Assembly (NCBI RefSeq): GCF_000015045.1
Contig: NC_008609.1
Location: 806,001-870,000, forward strand
From: Pelobacter propionicus DSM 2379
Lineage (GTDB): Bacteria; Desulfobacterota; Desulfuromonadia; Geobacterales; Pseudopelobacteraceae
Direction: 5' to 3'
DNA: 64,000 nucleotides
Made by a program: the position numbers and the translations under genes. Within the stretch, counting starts at the first letter, position 1. Every line of letters begins with the position of its first letter. The notes beneath the pieces were generated by a model. The model did no database searches and had not been told where the DNA came from. It was given only the letters and a program-made list of their open reading frames with translations. Below are positions 18,135 to 26,319 of the stretch, one piece after another.

Positions 18135-19331
18135 ATGAAGGTCATCATTCTCCTGGGCGATGGCATGTCGGACATCGCCTACAGCGAACTGGGCAACCGC
18201 TCCCCTCTCCAGGCGGCGTCGACCCCCAACATGGATTTCATGGCTCGAAACGGTCAGGTGGGGCTGGCCCGGACCGTTCCCGACGGCCTGCCCCCGGGCA
18301 GCGATGTCGCCAATCTGTCTGTGTTCGGTTATGACCCGCGCGACTGCTACACCGGACGCTCACCCCTGGAGGCCATCAGCATGGGGGTCGAACTGGGGCC
18401 GGATGACGTCGCCTTCCGCATGAACCTGGTCACCCTCAGGCAGGCCAGCACCAGCGTCTTCATGGAGGATTTCTCCGCCGGCCACATTACCACCGCCGAG
18501 GGGCGCCTGCTGGTGCAGGCCCTGCAGGAGAAGTTGGGTAGCTCCGAATTCGAGTTTCATCCCGGGGTCAGCTACCGCCACCTGATGGTCTGGCGGGGGG
18601 GCAGGGACGGCATGCTGCTCACCCCACCCCATGACATCAGCGGCAGGCCCATACTGGAGTACCTCCCCAGCGGTGATGGCTCCGAGCGGCTGAATGAAAT
18701 CATGAACCATGCCCAGATGGTGCTGCACGATCATCCGGTCAACAAGCAGCGGGAGCAGGAGGGGAAGCCCCAGGCCAATTCGGTCTGGCTGTGGGGGCAT
18801 GGCAAGACCCCCCGCGTCGCCTCCTACGGGGAGAAGTTCGGCTTGACCGGCGCGGTCATCTCCGCCGTGGACCTGATCAAGGGGATCGGCCTCTGCGCCG
18901 GCCTGGATGTGATCAACGTGGAGGGGGCCACCGGTTTCATCGACACCAACTACCTGGGCAAGGCCAAGGCCGCCCTGGCCGCCCTGGAGGACCACGATTT
19001 CGTCTATGTCCATGTGGAGGCGCCGGACGAGGCCGCTCATGCTGGCAGGATGGATTACAAGCTCCAGGCCATCGAGGACTTCGACCGCCAGGTGGTGGGA
19101 ACCGTGCTGGAGGGGATCGGCACGTTCGGCGAGTACGCCATTCTCTGCACGCCGGATCATCCCACGCCGGTCAACATCATGACCCATACCGCTGATCCGG
19201 TGCCGTTCATCATCTACCGCGGTGGCGAGGGGAAGGGGAATGGCGCCACGGCCTATGACGAGGAGCAGGCCAGGTCCACCGGACTGGCCGTCGAAGGGCA
19301 TCGCCTGATGGAGATGCTGCTGGAAAAATAA
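18135..19331 (+). CDS. apgM: Cofactor-independent phosphoglycerate mutase, archaeal type
   Basis: Protein of 398 residues interconverting 3- and 2-phosphoglycerate in glycolysis and gluconeogenesis. It starts with the alkaline-phosphatase-superfamily metal motif LLGDGMSD and has the nucleophile region GSDVANLSVFGYDP, then EAPDEAAHAGRMDYK and TPDHPTPVNIMTHTADPVP near the C-terminus, which supply metal ligands. The length and motifs match the aPGM group found in archaea and some bacteria including Geobacter relatives. It has its own promoter and is followed by a strong hairpin, so it is probably monocistronic. Confidence 0.93.
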   Translation: MKVIILLGDGMSDIAYSELGNRSPLQAASTPNMDFMARNGQVGLARTVPDGLPPGSDVANLSVFGYDPRDCYTGRSPLEAISMGVELGPDDVAFRMNLVTLRQASTSVFMEDFSAGHITTAEGRLLVQALQEKLGSSEFEFHPGVSYRHLMVWRGGRDGMLLTPPHDISGRPILEYLPSGDGSERLNEIMNHAQMVLHDHPVNKQREQEGKPQANSVWLWGHGKTPRVASYGEKFGLTGAVISAVDLIKGIGLCAGLDVINVEGATGFIDTNYLGKAKAALAALEDHDFVYVHVEAPDEAAHAGRMDYKLQAIEDFDRQVVGTVLEGIGTFGEYAILCTPDHPTPVNIMTHTADPVPFIIYRGGEGKGNGATAYDEEQARSTGLAVEGHRLMEMLLEK

Positions 19332-19350
19332 CAGGAACGACAGAGAGTGT

Positions 19351-19387
19351 CAGAAGAGGCGTCCGCGGCAAGGGGACGCCTCTTCTG
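19351..19387 (+). terminator. Strong hairpin after apgM
   Basis: A 14-bp perfect stem (19351-19364 with 19374-19387) and a 9-base loop follow the stop codon by 19 bases. There is no T run right after it, so it may act as a factor-assisted terminator or transcript end protector. Confidence 0.6.
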
Positions 19388-19414
19388 CGTTGGGGAGCTG
19401 CTCTGTTTTTGGGG

Positions 19415-19443
19415 TTGACAGGTTAGACGGATCGGTCTATTTG
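19415..19443 (+). promoter_or_regulatory. Promoter with palindromic operator in the spacer
   Basis: TTGACA (19415-19420) is followed at 17 bases by TATTTG (19438-19443). The spacer and -10 box hold TAGACGGATCGGTCTA (19424-19439), a 16-base palindrome with one mismatched pair per side, which is the size of a TetR-type operator. A similar partial site, TATACGATCAGTCTA, is at 19581-19595. The rest of the 333-base gap 19332-19664 shows no gene. Presumably it drives the nitroreductase fusion and the Old Yellow Enzyme. Confidence 0.5.
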
Positions 19444-19664
19444 TTGAGGCGTGATCAGGAGGCGTTTTCGGTGCTGCCGACCGGAGACGATCCCGATTGC
19501 GACTTTGTATGGCCTGTATCTGAACTGTTTGTCGCCCCTGTATCTCCGGCTGTTTTCCGAAAAGGGGCTGCGTTGCCTGCTATACGATCAGTCTACTTTA
19601 TCGGGACAGGGCTGACTCTCCCCTGTCCAGCAGGACGCGAATGTATTTTTCCGAGGAGAAACGT

Positions 19665-20468
19665 ATGAGCCTGATAACCATCGACCACACCACCTGCCTG
19701 CGTGACGGCATCTGTCATGCTGTCTGCCCGCTGCGGCTTTTCGAGACGGACAGCGAGGGATTTCCGGAGTTCCGGACGGGTGCCGACTCCAAGTGCATCG
19801 CCTGCGGCCACTGCGTCGCCGTCTGCCCCGTCTCCGCGGTCCACCACCAGACCCTGTCGCTGGAGCAGGCGCCTCTCCTCAACCAGGCGCTTACGGTTTC
19901 GCCGTCTGCCCTGGGGCAGCTGCTCATGGGCCGCCGTTCCGTCCGTGAATTCCGGCCGGAACCGGTTCCCCGCGAACTGGTGCACGAAGCCATCGAGGTT
20001 GCCCGCTGGGCGCCGTCGGCGGTGAATCGCCAGCCGGTGCACTGGCTGGTGATACAGGATCCCGCGGAGGTCAGGCAGCTGGCTGCTCTCGTGATCGACT
20101 TTTTGCGCAGGCGCAGCGAAGAGGAGCCGCAGTACGCCCCCTATGTCAGGCTGTGGGAGGAGGGTAAGGATCCGGTGCTGCGCAACGCGCCCCACCTGAT
20201 TGTTGTCCACGCCCCCGACGACTGGACCTGGAGCGGGGTGGACTGTGCCATTGCCCTGACCCAGTTCGAGCTTGCCGCCGTTGCCAACGGCATCGGCACC
20301 TGCTGGGGCGGCTTCCTGATGCGGGCGGCCAACGGGCATGGGCCGCTCAAGGAGCGGCTGGCTATCCCGGCCGGTCACAGCGTCCAGGGGGCGCTCATGT
20401 ACGGCTTTCCCCTGTACCGCTACCAGCGTATTCCGTCGCGCCAGGCAGCCAGGGTGGTGTGGAGATGA
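19665..20468 (+). CDS. Ferredoxin-nitroreductase fusion protein
   Basis: Protein of 267 residues. Residues 1-65 form a two-cluster ferredoxin domain; residues 80-267 form an FMN-binding nitroreductase domain (RRSVREFRPEPVP, ARWAPSAVNRQPVHWLVI, GIGTCWGGFLM). The second iron-sulfur motif CIACGHCVAVCP is canonical, while the first reads CLRDGICHAVCP, with Asp where the second Cys normally stands. ATG 19665 has GAGGAG eight bases upstream. Such fusions reduce nitro groups, quinones or other electron acceptors with ferredoxin-like electron entry. It precedes an Old Yellow Enzyme, suggesting a joint reductive or detoxifying role. Confidence 0.88.
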   Translation: MSLITIDHTTCLRDGICHAVCPLRLFETDSEGFPEFRTGADSKCIACGHCVAVCPVSAVHHQTLSLEQAPLLNQALTVSPSALGQLLMGRRSVREFRPEPVPRELVHEAIEVARWAPSAVNRQPVHWLVIQDPAEVRQLAALVIDFLRRRSEEEPQYAPYVRLWEEGKDPVLRNAPHLIVVHAPDDWTWSGVDCAIALTQFELAAVANGIGTCWGGFLMRAANGHGPLKERLAIPAGHSVQGALMYGFPLYRYQRIPSRQAARVVWR

Positions 20469-20518
20469 TGGGCCAGGTGGAGGAAACCAGTCACACAATC
20501 CGAATGGAGGATTCAGGC

Positions 20519-21625
20519 ATGGCGAAACTTTTTGAAAAGAGCGTTATCAAATCCATGGAGCTTGACAACCGCTTCGTCCGTTCCGCAACCTGGGAAGGAA
20601 TGGCGGGAACGGATGGCTCCTGTACCCAGCCGCTGATCGACCAGACAGCCGCTCTTGCCGAAGGAGGGGTGGGGCTGATCATCACCGGTCACGCCTTTGT
20701 CAGCCCGGAGGGGCAGGCCGGGCCGTGGCAGATCGGGGTGCACCGTGATGATCTGCTGCCAGGCCTGACCTGCATGGCCGATGCCGTGCACCGGGCAGGC
20801 GGGAAAATCGCCCTGCAGATCGCCCATGCAGGATGCTACGGCTTTGCCTCCGGAACCGGCATTGAGGCGGTCGGCCCCTCGTGCGGCATTCCGGACAAGA
20901 CCCCCCCTTGTCGGGAACTCACTCGGGAAGAGATCGGCGTTATCCGGGCCGCCTTCGGCAGGGCAGCCGGCCGGGCCAAGTCGGCCGGTTTCGACGCAGT
21001 CCAGATCCATGCCGCTCACGGCTATCTGCTGAGTGAATTCCTCTCCCCCTTCTTTAACCGGCGCAACGACGAGTACGGAGGCCCGGTGGAGAACCGGGCT
21101 CGCATCGTTCTGGAGGTCCTGGAGAGCGTCAGGCAGGAGGTGGGTGACGACTATCCGGTGCTGATCAAGCTCAATTCCCAGGACTTCATCGACGGCGGTC
21201 TCTCGGTGGATGACATGCTTGTCGTTGCCGTCCTTCTGGAGAAGGGGGGAGTGGATGCCATCGAGATGAGCGGTGGCACCATCTACGCCTCGGGCGAGCT
21301 CTCGGCCATCCGCACCGGCGTGCTGGCCACACCCGAAGAGGAGGTCTACTACCGGGATGCGGCGTTGCGTTTTAAACAAGAGATTGCTGTCCCGCTGATG
21401 CTGGTGGGAGGGGTCCGCTCCCTGGAGGTTGCCGAGGCCCTGGTGGAGGACGGCGTCACTGACTACGTATCCCTCTGCCGCCCCCTGATCCGGGAACCGG
21501 GGCTGGTCAATCGCTGGCGCTCCGGTGACCGGCGCAAGGCGGGCTGCCTTTCGGAAAACGCCTGCTTCGGGCCGCTGATGAAGGGAGAGGGGCTGGTCTG
21601 CCCGCTGAAAAGGGGGGAGTCGTAG
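20519..21625 (+). CDS. NADH:flavin oxidoreductase, Old Yellow Enzyme family
   Basis: Protein of 368 residues with an FMN-binding TIM barrel. Visible hallmarks are NRFVRSATWEGMA near the start, IALQIAHAGCYG, the catalytic-region motif FDAVQIHAAHGYLLSEFLSP, NRRNDEYGGPVENRARI and the phosphate-binding LVGGVRSLEVAEALVEDG. It lacks the C-terminal iron-sulfur and pyridine-nucleotide domains of dienoyl-CoA reductase, so it is a stand-alone ene-reductase type. ATG 20519 has GGAGG at 20506-20510. It lies 50 bases after the nitroreductase fusion and is probably in the same operon. A strong hairpin follows. Confidence 0.9.
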   Translation: MAKLFEKSVIKSMELDNRFVRSATWEGMAGTDGSCTQPLIDQTAALAEGGVGLIITGHAFVSPEGQAGPWQIGVHRDDLLPGLTCMADAVHRAGGKIALQIAHAGCYGFASGTGIEAVGPSCGIPDKTPPCRELTREEIGVIRAAFGRAAGRAKSAGFDAVQIHAAHGYLLSEFLSPFFNRRNDEYGGPVENRARIVLEVLESVRQEVGDDYPVLIKLNSQDFIDGGLSVDDMLVVAVLLEKGGVDAIEMSGGTIYASGELSAIRTGVLATPEEEVYYRDAALRFKQEIAVPLMLVGGVRSLEVAEALVEDGVTDYVSLCRPLIREPGLVNRWRSGDRRKAGCLSENACFGPLMKGEGLVCPLKRGES

Positions 21626-21672
21626 GAGAGTCTGACCTCGAATAAAAAGAACCTTGCCCGTTCGGGCGAAAG

Positions 21673-21701
21673 CTGGCCGGTTTCTCCGCGAAACCGGCCA
21701 G
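21673..21701 (+). terminator. Bidirectional hairpin between converging genes
   Basis: A 12-bp stem CTGGCCGGTTTC/GAAACCGGCCAG with a 5-base loop lies between the convergent Old Yellow Enzyme and radical SAM genes and can end transcripts from both sides. Confidence 0.65.
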
Positions 21702-21743
21702 TTCCGTTCCTGGGTCAGGGGATTGCGGCAGGGGAGCCGGCGA

Positions 21744-22754
21744 TCACATGCCGATGCCGGCGATGGCTGTTCCGCAGTGCGGGCAGGCACCGTTTTCGAT
21801 TTCGTTGCGCTGGACGGTGAAGCCGCTGCGCTCCACCAGTCGGGCGGAGCAGGAGGGGCAGGAGGTGTCTTCGCCACCACTGCCGGGCACGTTCCCCTCG
21901 TAGACGTAGTTCAGCCCGGCGGCCCGCCCGATCTCCATTGTCCGGCGCAGGGTTTCCGGCGGGGTGGGGGGGCGGTCGGTCAGCTTGAAGGTGGGATAGA
22001 AGCGGCTTACGTGCCAGGGGGTGTCGGCGCCCAGGTTGCTGACTATGAAGCGGGCGATTCCCTCCAGTTCGTTGTCCGCGTCGTTCAGGCCGGGGATGAT
22101 CAGGGTGGTCAGCTCGATCCAGATCCCCTGGCTGCGGTACTGGATGATCGAGTCGAGCACCTCGGACAGGCGGGCATGGACAATGTCACGGTAGAAACGT
22201 TCGCTGAATCCCTTCAGGTCGATGTTGGCCGCGTCCAGGAAGGGGGCTATCGTTGCCAGGGCCTGGCTGCTGATGTAGCCGTTGGTGACGAATATGTTCA
22301 ACAGCCCCGCATCCCGGGCCAGTTTTGCCGTGTCGTAGGCGAATTCGAAGAACACGGTCGGCTCGGTATAGGTGTAGGAGATGGATCGGCACCCATTGGC
22401 CAGGGCATGGCTTACGACCTCCTCCGGCGTCTGGTCGTGCCCCGCTATCCGGTCGCCGCCCTGTACCTGGGAGATGGAGTAATTCTGGCAGTGGCGGCAG
22501 TGGAAATTGCACCCCACCGTTGCGATGGAAAAGGAGCTGCTTCCCGGCATGACGTGGAAGAGCGGTTTTTTCTCGATGGGGTCCACGTTTTCGGCGCACA
22601 GCTTTCCATAGACCAGGCTGAACAGGGTTCCGCCGCGATTCTCGCGTACGGCGCAGATACCCCTGGCGCCATCGGCGATCAGGCAATGAAACCTGCAGAG
22701 CCCGCAGCGCACCCGCCCCCCGCTTTCACATTCGTAGAACATGGCTTCCTTCAT
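21744..22754 (-). CDS. amrS: AmmeMemoRadiSam-type radical SAM protein (AmrS/PflA-like)
   Basis: Protein of 336 residues. The radical SAM cluster motif is CNFHCRHC (CxxxCxxC), in the context FSIATVGCNFHCRHCQNYSIS; an N-terminal CGLCRFHC pair and C-terminal CPSC and CPHC zinc-like pairs flank the barrel. This layout is that of AmrS, which resembles pyruvate-formate-lyase activase and is usually encoded with AmmeMemoRadiSam partners; none is next to it here. The start at 22754 is chosen because GGAGGT lies seven bases upstream; a longer frame runs to 22865 without family character. Its substrate is not known. Confidence 0.88.
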   Translation of the reverse strand: MKEAMFYECESGGRVRCGLCRFHCLIADGARGICAVRENRGGTLFSLVYGKLCAENVDPIEKKPLFHVMPGSSSFSIATVGCNFHCRHCQNYSISQVQGGDRIAGHDQTPEEVVSHALANGCRSISYTYTEPTVFFEFAYDTAKLARDAGLLNIFVTNGYISSQALATIAPFLDAANIDLKGFSERFYRDIVHARLSEVLDSIIQYRSQGIWIELTTLIIPGLNDADNELEGIARFIVSNLGADTPWHVSRFYPTFKLTDRPPTPPETLRRTMEIGRAAGLNYVYEGNVPGSGGEDTSCPSCSARLVERSGFTVQRNEIENGACPHCGTAIAGIGM

Positions 22755-22839
22755 CAAACACCTCCCCATACTGACGCTTGGTAGTGAGAGTATATCAGTC
22801 GACGTGGGGGGCGCAAACCGGCTGGTCGGTTCCCGACGC

Positions 22840-22868
22840 TTGACAGTCGCGGCTCGCGGCAACATACT
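22840..22868 (+). promoter_or_regulatory. Promoter before the lipoprotein gene
   Basis: TTGACA at 22840-22845 and CATACT at 22863-22868 are spaced 17 bases. On the other strand a TATACT box (complement of 22790-22795) could serve the divergent radical SAM gene. Confidence 0.5.
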
Positions 22869-22927
22869 GGGCGCGGAACAGACCGGCGCCGGCGGTAGCG
22901 GCGTCAGAAACGGGAGGAATGAAACGG

Positions 22928-23386
22928 ATGAAAACAGGAATTATCGTGTTGATCGTGCTGCTGCTGGCATGCCTTTCCGGTTGCGCCCAGAACGGCTACC
23001 AGACCATCAGGCCGGAGGAGTATCCTGGCGTGCAGCGGATGTTCGACCTGACCTTCGGCTGGAAAACGGGCGCCACGGACAGCTCTCTGACCATTGACGG
23101 CTATGTGCGCAACAACCGCTACTACCTCATCTCGGATATGGACATGATCGTTTCGCTGCTGGACGCCGGCGGCAGGGAGAAGGCCCGCGAGACGTTCTCG
23201 TTCATCCCGGACAGGCTGCCCATGGACAACTCCTCCGCTTTCCGCGTCGTGCTCAGGGCGCGTCCCCTGGCCGGGGACATGATCAGGTTCCAGTACCGCT
23301 ACGAGGCAGAGGATGCCCGTGATGGAGGTTTCACCTGGAGGAACAGTTTCCTGGTCCCGGCGATTGAGCAGGCGGGGAGTCCCTGA
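22928..23386 (+). CDS. Small lipoprotein of unknown function (YcfL-like)
   Basis: Protein of 152 residues. The signal peptide ends in the lipobox LSGC (Cys19). The mature part is beta-rich with a hydrophobic core and includes SLTIDGYVRNNRYYLISDMDMIVSLL and a late RFQYRYEAEDARDGG segment, like small periplasmic immunoglobulin-type lipoproteins. ATG 22928 has GGAGGA nine bases upstream; ATG 22919 sits directly on that site and is less likely. It has its own promoter and is followed by a very strong hairpin, so it appears to be monocistronic. Confidence 0.75.
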   Translation: MKTGIIVLIVLLLACLSGCAQNGYQTIRPEEYPGVQRMFDLTFGWKTGATDSSLTIDGYVRNNRYYLISDMDMIVSLLDAGGREKARETFSFIPDRLPMDNSSAFRVVLRARPLAGDMIRFQYRYEAEDARDGGFTWRNSFLVPAIEQAGSP

Positions 23387-23462
23387 CCCCGTGAGAACGG
23401 AGCGGGAATCGTTGCCGTGGCTCGACAGGTCTCGTTACGGCAGTGAACTGCAAGGGGAATTG

Positions 23463-23499
23463 CCAGGGCCCGCCGGATGGAATATCCGGCGGGCCCTGG
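23463..23499 (+). terminator. Strong bidirectional hairpin
   Basis: A 16-bp perfect stem (23463-23478 with 23484-23499) and a 5-base loop lie between the lipoprotein gene and the convergent TerC gene. Confidence 0.7.
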
Positions 23500-23510
23500 T
23501 GTGTGCGGAA

Positions 23511-24455
23511 CTATTTGTTTTCGAGGTGGGCGATCTGGCGGTTGTTCCGGGCGTCGGCCAGCAATGAGGCGAGCACCGCCAGGGCCAGGGTGGTGAAGAT
23601 GATGGTCAGGGAGACCTGGATGGGGATGTGGAATCCGCTGGCGGTGGCGATCATCTTGCCGCCCACGAAGGCCAGGATGAAGGATATGGCCAGCTTGAGG
23701 TAGGCGAACATGCCGATCATCCCTGCCAGCAGGAAGTAGAGCGCTCTCAGCCCCATGATGGCGAAGATGTTCGAGCTGAAGACGATGAACGGGTCCAGGG
23801 TTACGGCGAAGATGGCCGGAATTGAGTCGATGGCGAAGACGACATCGCTGCTCTCCACCATTACCAGCGACAGGAACAGCGGGCTTGCCACCAGCATTCC
23901 CTGGCGGCGGGTGAAAAACCAGTCGCCGCGCACCCGTTTCGTGAAGGGGAAGAGTCTGCGGGCCAGTTTCACCAGCAGGTTGTTCTCCGGGTCAACCTCG
24001 TCGTTCCCGCCGAAGGCCATCTTCCAGGCGGTGAACAGGAGCAGGGCGCCGAACAGGTAGAACAGCCAGTGAAAGTTGGTCAGCAGTTCGATGCCGGTGA
24101 AGATGAACAGACCGCGCAGCACGAGCGCGCCGATGATGCCCCACTTGAGGATGCGGGCCTGGTGCTCGCCGCGGATGTTGAAGTAGCCGAAGATCATGAT
24201 GAAAACGAACAGGTTATCCACGGAGAGCGATTTCTCGATGATGTAGCCGGCAAAGAACTCCAGCGCCTTGGTCTTGCCCAGCACGGTGTAGATGCCGGCG
24301 TTGAACGCCAGCGCCAGGGAGACCCAGATGATGCTCCAGGACAGGGCCTGGCGGAACGAGACTTTATGCGCCCTGCGGTTTAATCCCAGATCGATGGCCA
24401 GCATGATTGTCATCAGCAGGCCGAAGGCGACCCATAGTAGCGATTGTTCTGACAT
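23511..24455 (-). CDS. TerC/Alx-family integral membrane protein
   Basis: Protein of 314 residues with eight or more membrane segments. The TerC signature is visible as AGYIIEKSLSVDNLFVFIMIF and, in the second half, VESSDVVFAIDSIPAIFAV, with the paired Asp residues that are thought to bind metal. The family (Alx, MeeF, TerC) is linked to Mn2+ export and to insertion of metal-loaded proteins. It follows a UPF0016 Mn exporter gene by 49 bases on the same strand, which supports a role in manganese homeostasis. No riboswitch is visible directly before it. Confidence 0.88.
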   Translation of the reverse strand: MSEQSLLWVAFGLLMTIMLAIDLGLNRRAHKVSFRQALSWSIIWVSLALAFNAGIYTVLGKTKALEFFAGYIIEKSLSVDNLFVFIMIFGYFNIRGEHQARILKWGIIGALVLRGLFIFTGIELLTNFHWLFYLFGALLLFTAWKMAFGGNDEVDPENNLLVKLARRLFPFTKRVRGDWFFTRRQGMLVASPLFLSLVMVESSDVVFAIDSIPAIFAVTLDPFIVFSSNIFAIMGLRALYFLLAGMIGMFAYLKLAISFILAFVGGKMIATASGFHIPIQVSLTIIFTTLALAVLASLLADARNNRQIAHLENK

Positions 24456-24504
24456 GTGTATTCCTTTGTTACCGTTTTCGTTCCCCGCGCAGGGAGAACC
24501 GTAG

Positions 24505-25092
24505 CTACATTCCCCAGAGCTTCCAGAGCGTGACAGTGCCGAACAGCAGGAACATCACTCCGGCCGCGCGATGGATCCAGCAGAGCGGAATCACGCGTAC
24601 CAGTTGCCTGCCGGCGAAGATTCCCAAGAGCGATACCAGCAGCAGGGCCAGCGTTGAGGCCGCGAAGACCATGCCCATCCCCTCCAGGCTGGCCGAATGG
24701 CGTGCCGCCTGGCTGGCGGTAACCAACTGGGTCTTGTCGCCCAGTTCGGCCATGAAGATCATGACAAAGGCGGTGCGCACGGCGCTGGACGCCGGGGGGG
24801 GCGATCCGTCGTCATCGGCGATGGCGCAGGCATGGCGCAGGGTGGTGAAGCCAAAGAAGAGGAAGAGCAGCCCCGATACCATGGACACCCAGAAGAGCGG
24901 GAGCAGCAGGAACAGCAGCTTTCCCACGACGACCGCTGCCAGGTTGAGCAGGGCGAACGCAGCGGCAATGCCGATAAAAACCCGCTTCCAGGGGTAGCGC
25001 AGCGCCAGCGCCAGGGCGGTGAGCTGGGTCTTGTCTCCAAGTTCGGCCAAAAAGATCAGGCCAAAGGTGCTTAAAAAAATCGTAGTTTGCAT
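24505..25092 (-). CDS. UPF0016/GDT1-family manganese exporter
   Basis: Protein of 195 residues with six membrane segments in two homologous halves. Each half has the family signature ExGD(K/R)T: LAELGDKTQLTAL near residue 17 and MAELGDKTQLVTA in the second half. Bacterial members (MneA, Mnx) export Mn2+; eukaryotic GDT1/TMEM165 move Mn2+ and Ca2+ into the Golgi. Its partner downstream is a TerC protein. The 89-base upstream gap has a small ACGGA/TCCGT hairpin but no yybP-ykoY riboswitch. Confidence 0.88.
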   Translation of the reverse strand: MQTTIFLSTFGLIFLAELGDKTQLTALALALRYPWKRVFIGIAAAFALLNLAAVVVGKLLFLLLPLFWVSMVSGLLFLFFGFTTLRHACAIADDDGSPPPASSAVRTAFVMIFMAELGDKTQLVTASQAARHSASLEGMGMVFAASTLALLLVSLLGIFAGRQLVRVIPLCWIHRAAGVMFLLFGTVTLWKLWGM

Positions 25093-25181
25093 ATCCCTTC
25101 CCCTACGGAGTTCCGTGTAACTGTCTATTTTCTTTTGAATTGCGTGAGGCAGGGGGGGCGTGCAGGACGATCCATGTCGGC

Positions 25182-26243
25182 CTATTCCTCTGCCATTTCC
25201 TTTTCGCCGTAGGATTCGAAGAACACCAGGAAGAGCGCTACGATCACTGGTCCCGCCACCACGCCGGTCAGTCCGAAGGCCAAAAGCCCCCCCAAAACCC
25301 CGAATATCACGACCGGGATGGGGAGTTTGGCCCTGCCACTGATGAACAGGGGGCGGATGATGTTGTCGATGCCGCTCACCGCCACGGCGCTCCAGACCAT
25401 CAGCAGAACGCCGGCCAGTATCCTTCCCTGGGTCAGCAGGTAGATGGCGCCCGGCATCCAGATCATGGCGGTGCCGATCAGCGGGATCGGCGCGCAGACG
25501 GTCATCAGGATGCCGAACAGGAAGGGGGAGGGGAGGCCGGCAACCCAGAAGCCCAGGCCGCCCAGGGTCCCCTGCACCAGACAGGTCAGCAGAAAGCCGT
25601 ACAGTACCGCGTCCAGAACCCGCGTAATGGTGGTGGCAATGGTCGCCCGCATCTTTTCGTCGATTCCCACCACCGGCCAGAAACGTCTCAGGAAATGCCT
25701 GCCGTCCCGGTAGATGAAGAAGAGGGTGATCAGCATCAGCATCAGCTTGATCAGGAAGCCGAGAAAGTTCTTCACGATTCCGGTGGAGTAGTTCAGCAGG
25801 GAGGCCAGCCCGCGCTTGAGCGCCGGCAGGAGCATGCTGTCCAGTTCCAGGTTGAACGAGCCGGTCAGCGGCCTGATCCTGTCCAGCAGGGGGGAAACCT
25901 GGGGGTGGCGCAGGATGCTTTCCATGAAACTGCCGGATTGTCCGCTGGTTACACCCTCAATGTACTGGTAGGCCAGGGCCGTTTCCCGCGCCAGGGTGAA
26001 GATCAGTCCCACCAGGGGGATGATCAGCGCCAGCACCACCAGCGTGGTCATGGCAACCGCTGCCAGGTTTTCGCGGCAACGGAAGCGGGCCAGCAGTTTG
26101 TCGTAGAGCGGATAGCTGATGGCTCCGATCGTCCCGGCCCAGACCATGGTAGTCAGAAACGGCGCCAGAATGGTGAAGAGCAGGTAGCACATCAGCAGGG
26201 TGAAAGTGTAACCAAATAGCGTATTTAGTAGTGTTCGGTCCAT
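25182..26243 (-). CDS. AI-2E family permease
   Basis: Protein of 353 residues with about eight membrane segments and the family pattern MVWAGTIGAISYPLYDKLL near the start, GTLGGLGFWVAGLPSPFLFGILM and IDNIIRPLFISG toward the end. Family members include TqsA, proposed to export autoinducer-2, and Na+/H+ antiporter-like proteins; the real cargo is often unknown. The start at 26243 is chosen for the GGGAGG site upstream and the hydrophobic N-terminus; a longer frame runs upstream into the antiporter end. It follows the KefB-like antiporter by 76 bases. Confidence 0.85.
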   Translation of the reverse strand: MDRTLLNTLFGYTFTLLMCYLLFTILAPFLTTMVWAGTIGAISYPLYDKLLARFRCRENLAAVAMTTLVVLALIIPLVGLIFTLARETALAYQYIEGVTSGQSGSFMESILRHPQVSPLLDRIRPLTGSFNLELDSMLLPALKRGLASLLNYSTGIVKNFLGFLIKLMLMLITLFFIYRDGRHFLRRFWPVVGIDEKMRATIATTITRVLDAVLYGFLLTCLVQGTLGGLGFWVAGLPSPFLFGILMTVCAPIPLIGTAMIWMPGAIYLLTQGRILAGVLLMVWSAVAVSGIDNIIRPLFISGRAKLPIPVVIFGVLGGLLAFGLTGVVAGPVIVALFLVFFESYGEKEMAEE

Positions 26244-26319
26244 GAAGACGCCTCCCGGTCGCCTGGCATGCGCGTTGTTGGCGATGTCGCTCACCCACGT
26301 CTGGGGGCAGCCTGTCCGT

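Noticed and set aside
19390-19668. Forward frame of 92 codons between apgM and the nitroreductase fusion
   Set aside because: It reads through the promoter and operator, has no ribosome site, and its Phe/Pro/Val-rich product matches nothing.
25093-25181. Possible second yybP-ykoY riboswitch before the UPF0016 gene
   Set aside because: The 89-base gap has a small ACGGA/TCCGT hairpin but lacks the GGGGAGTAG, CCGTCAA and CAAGC elements.
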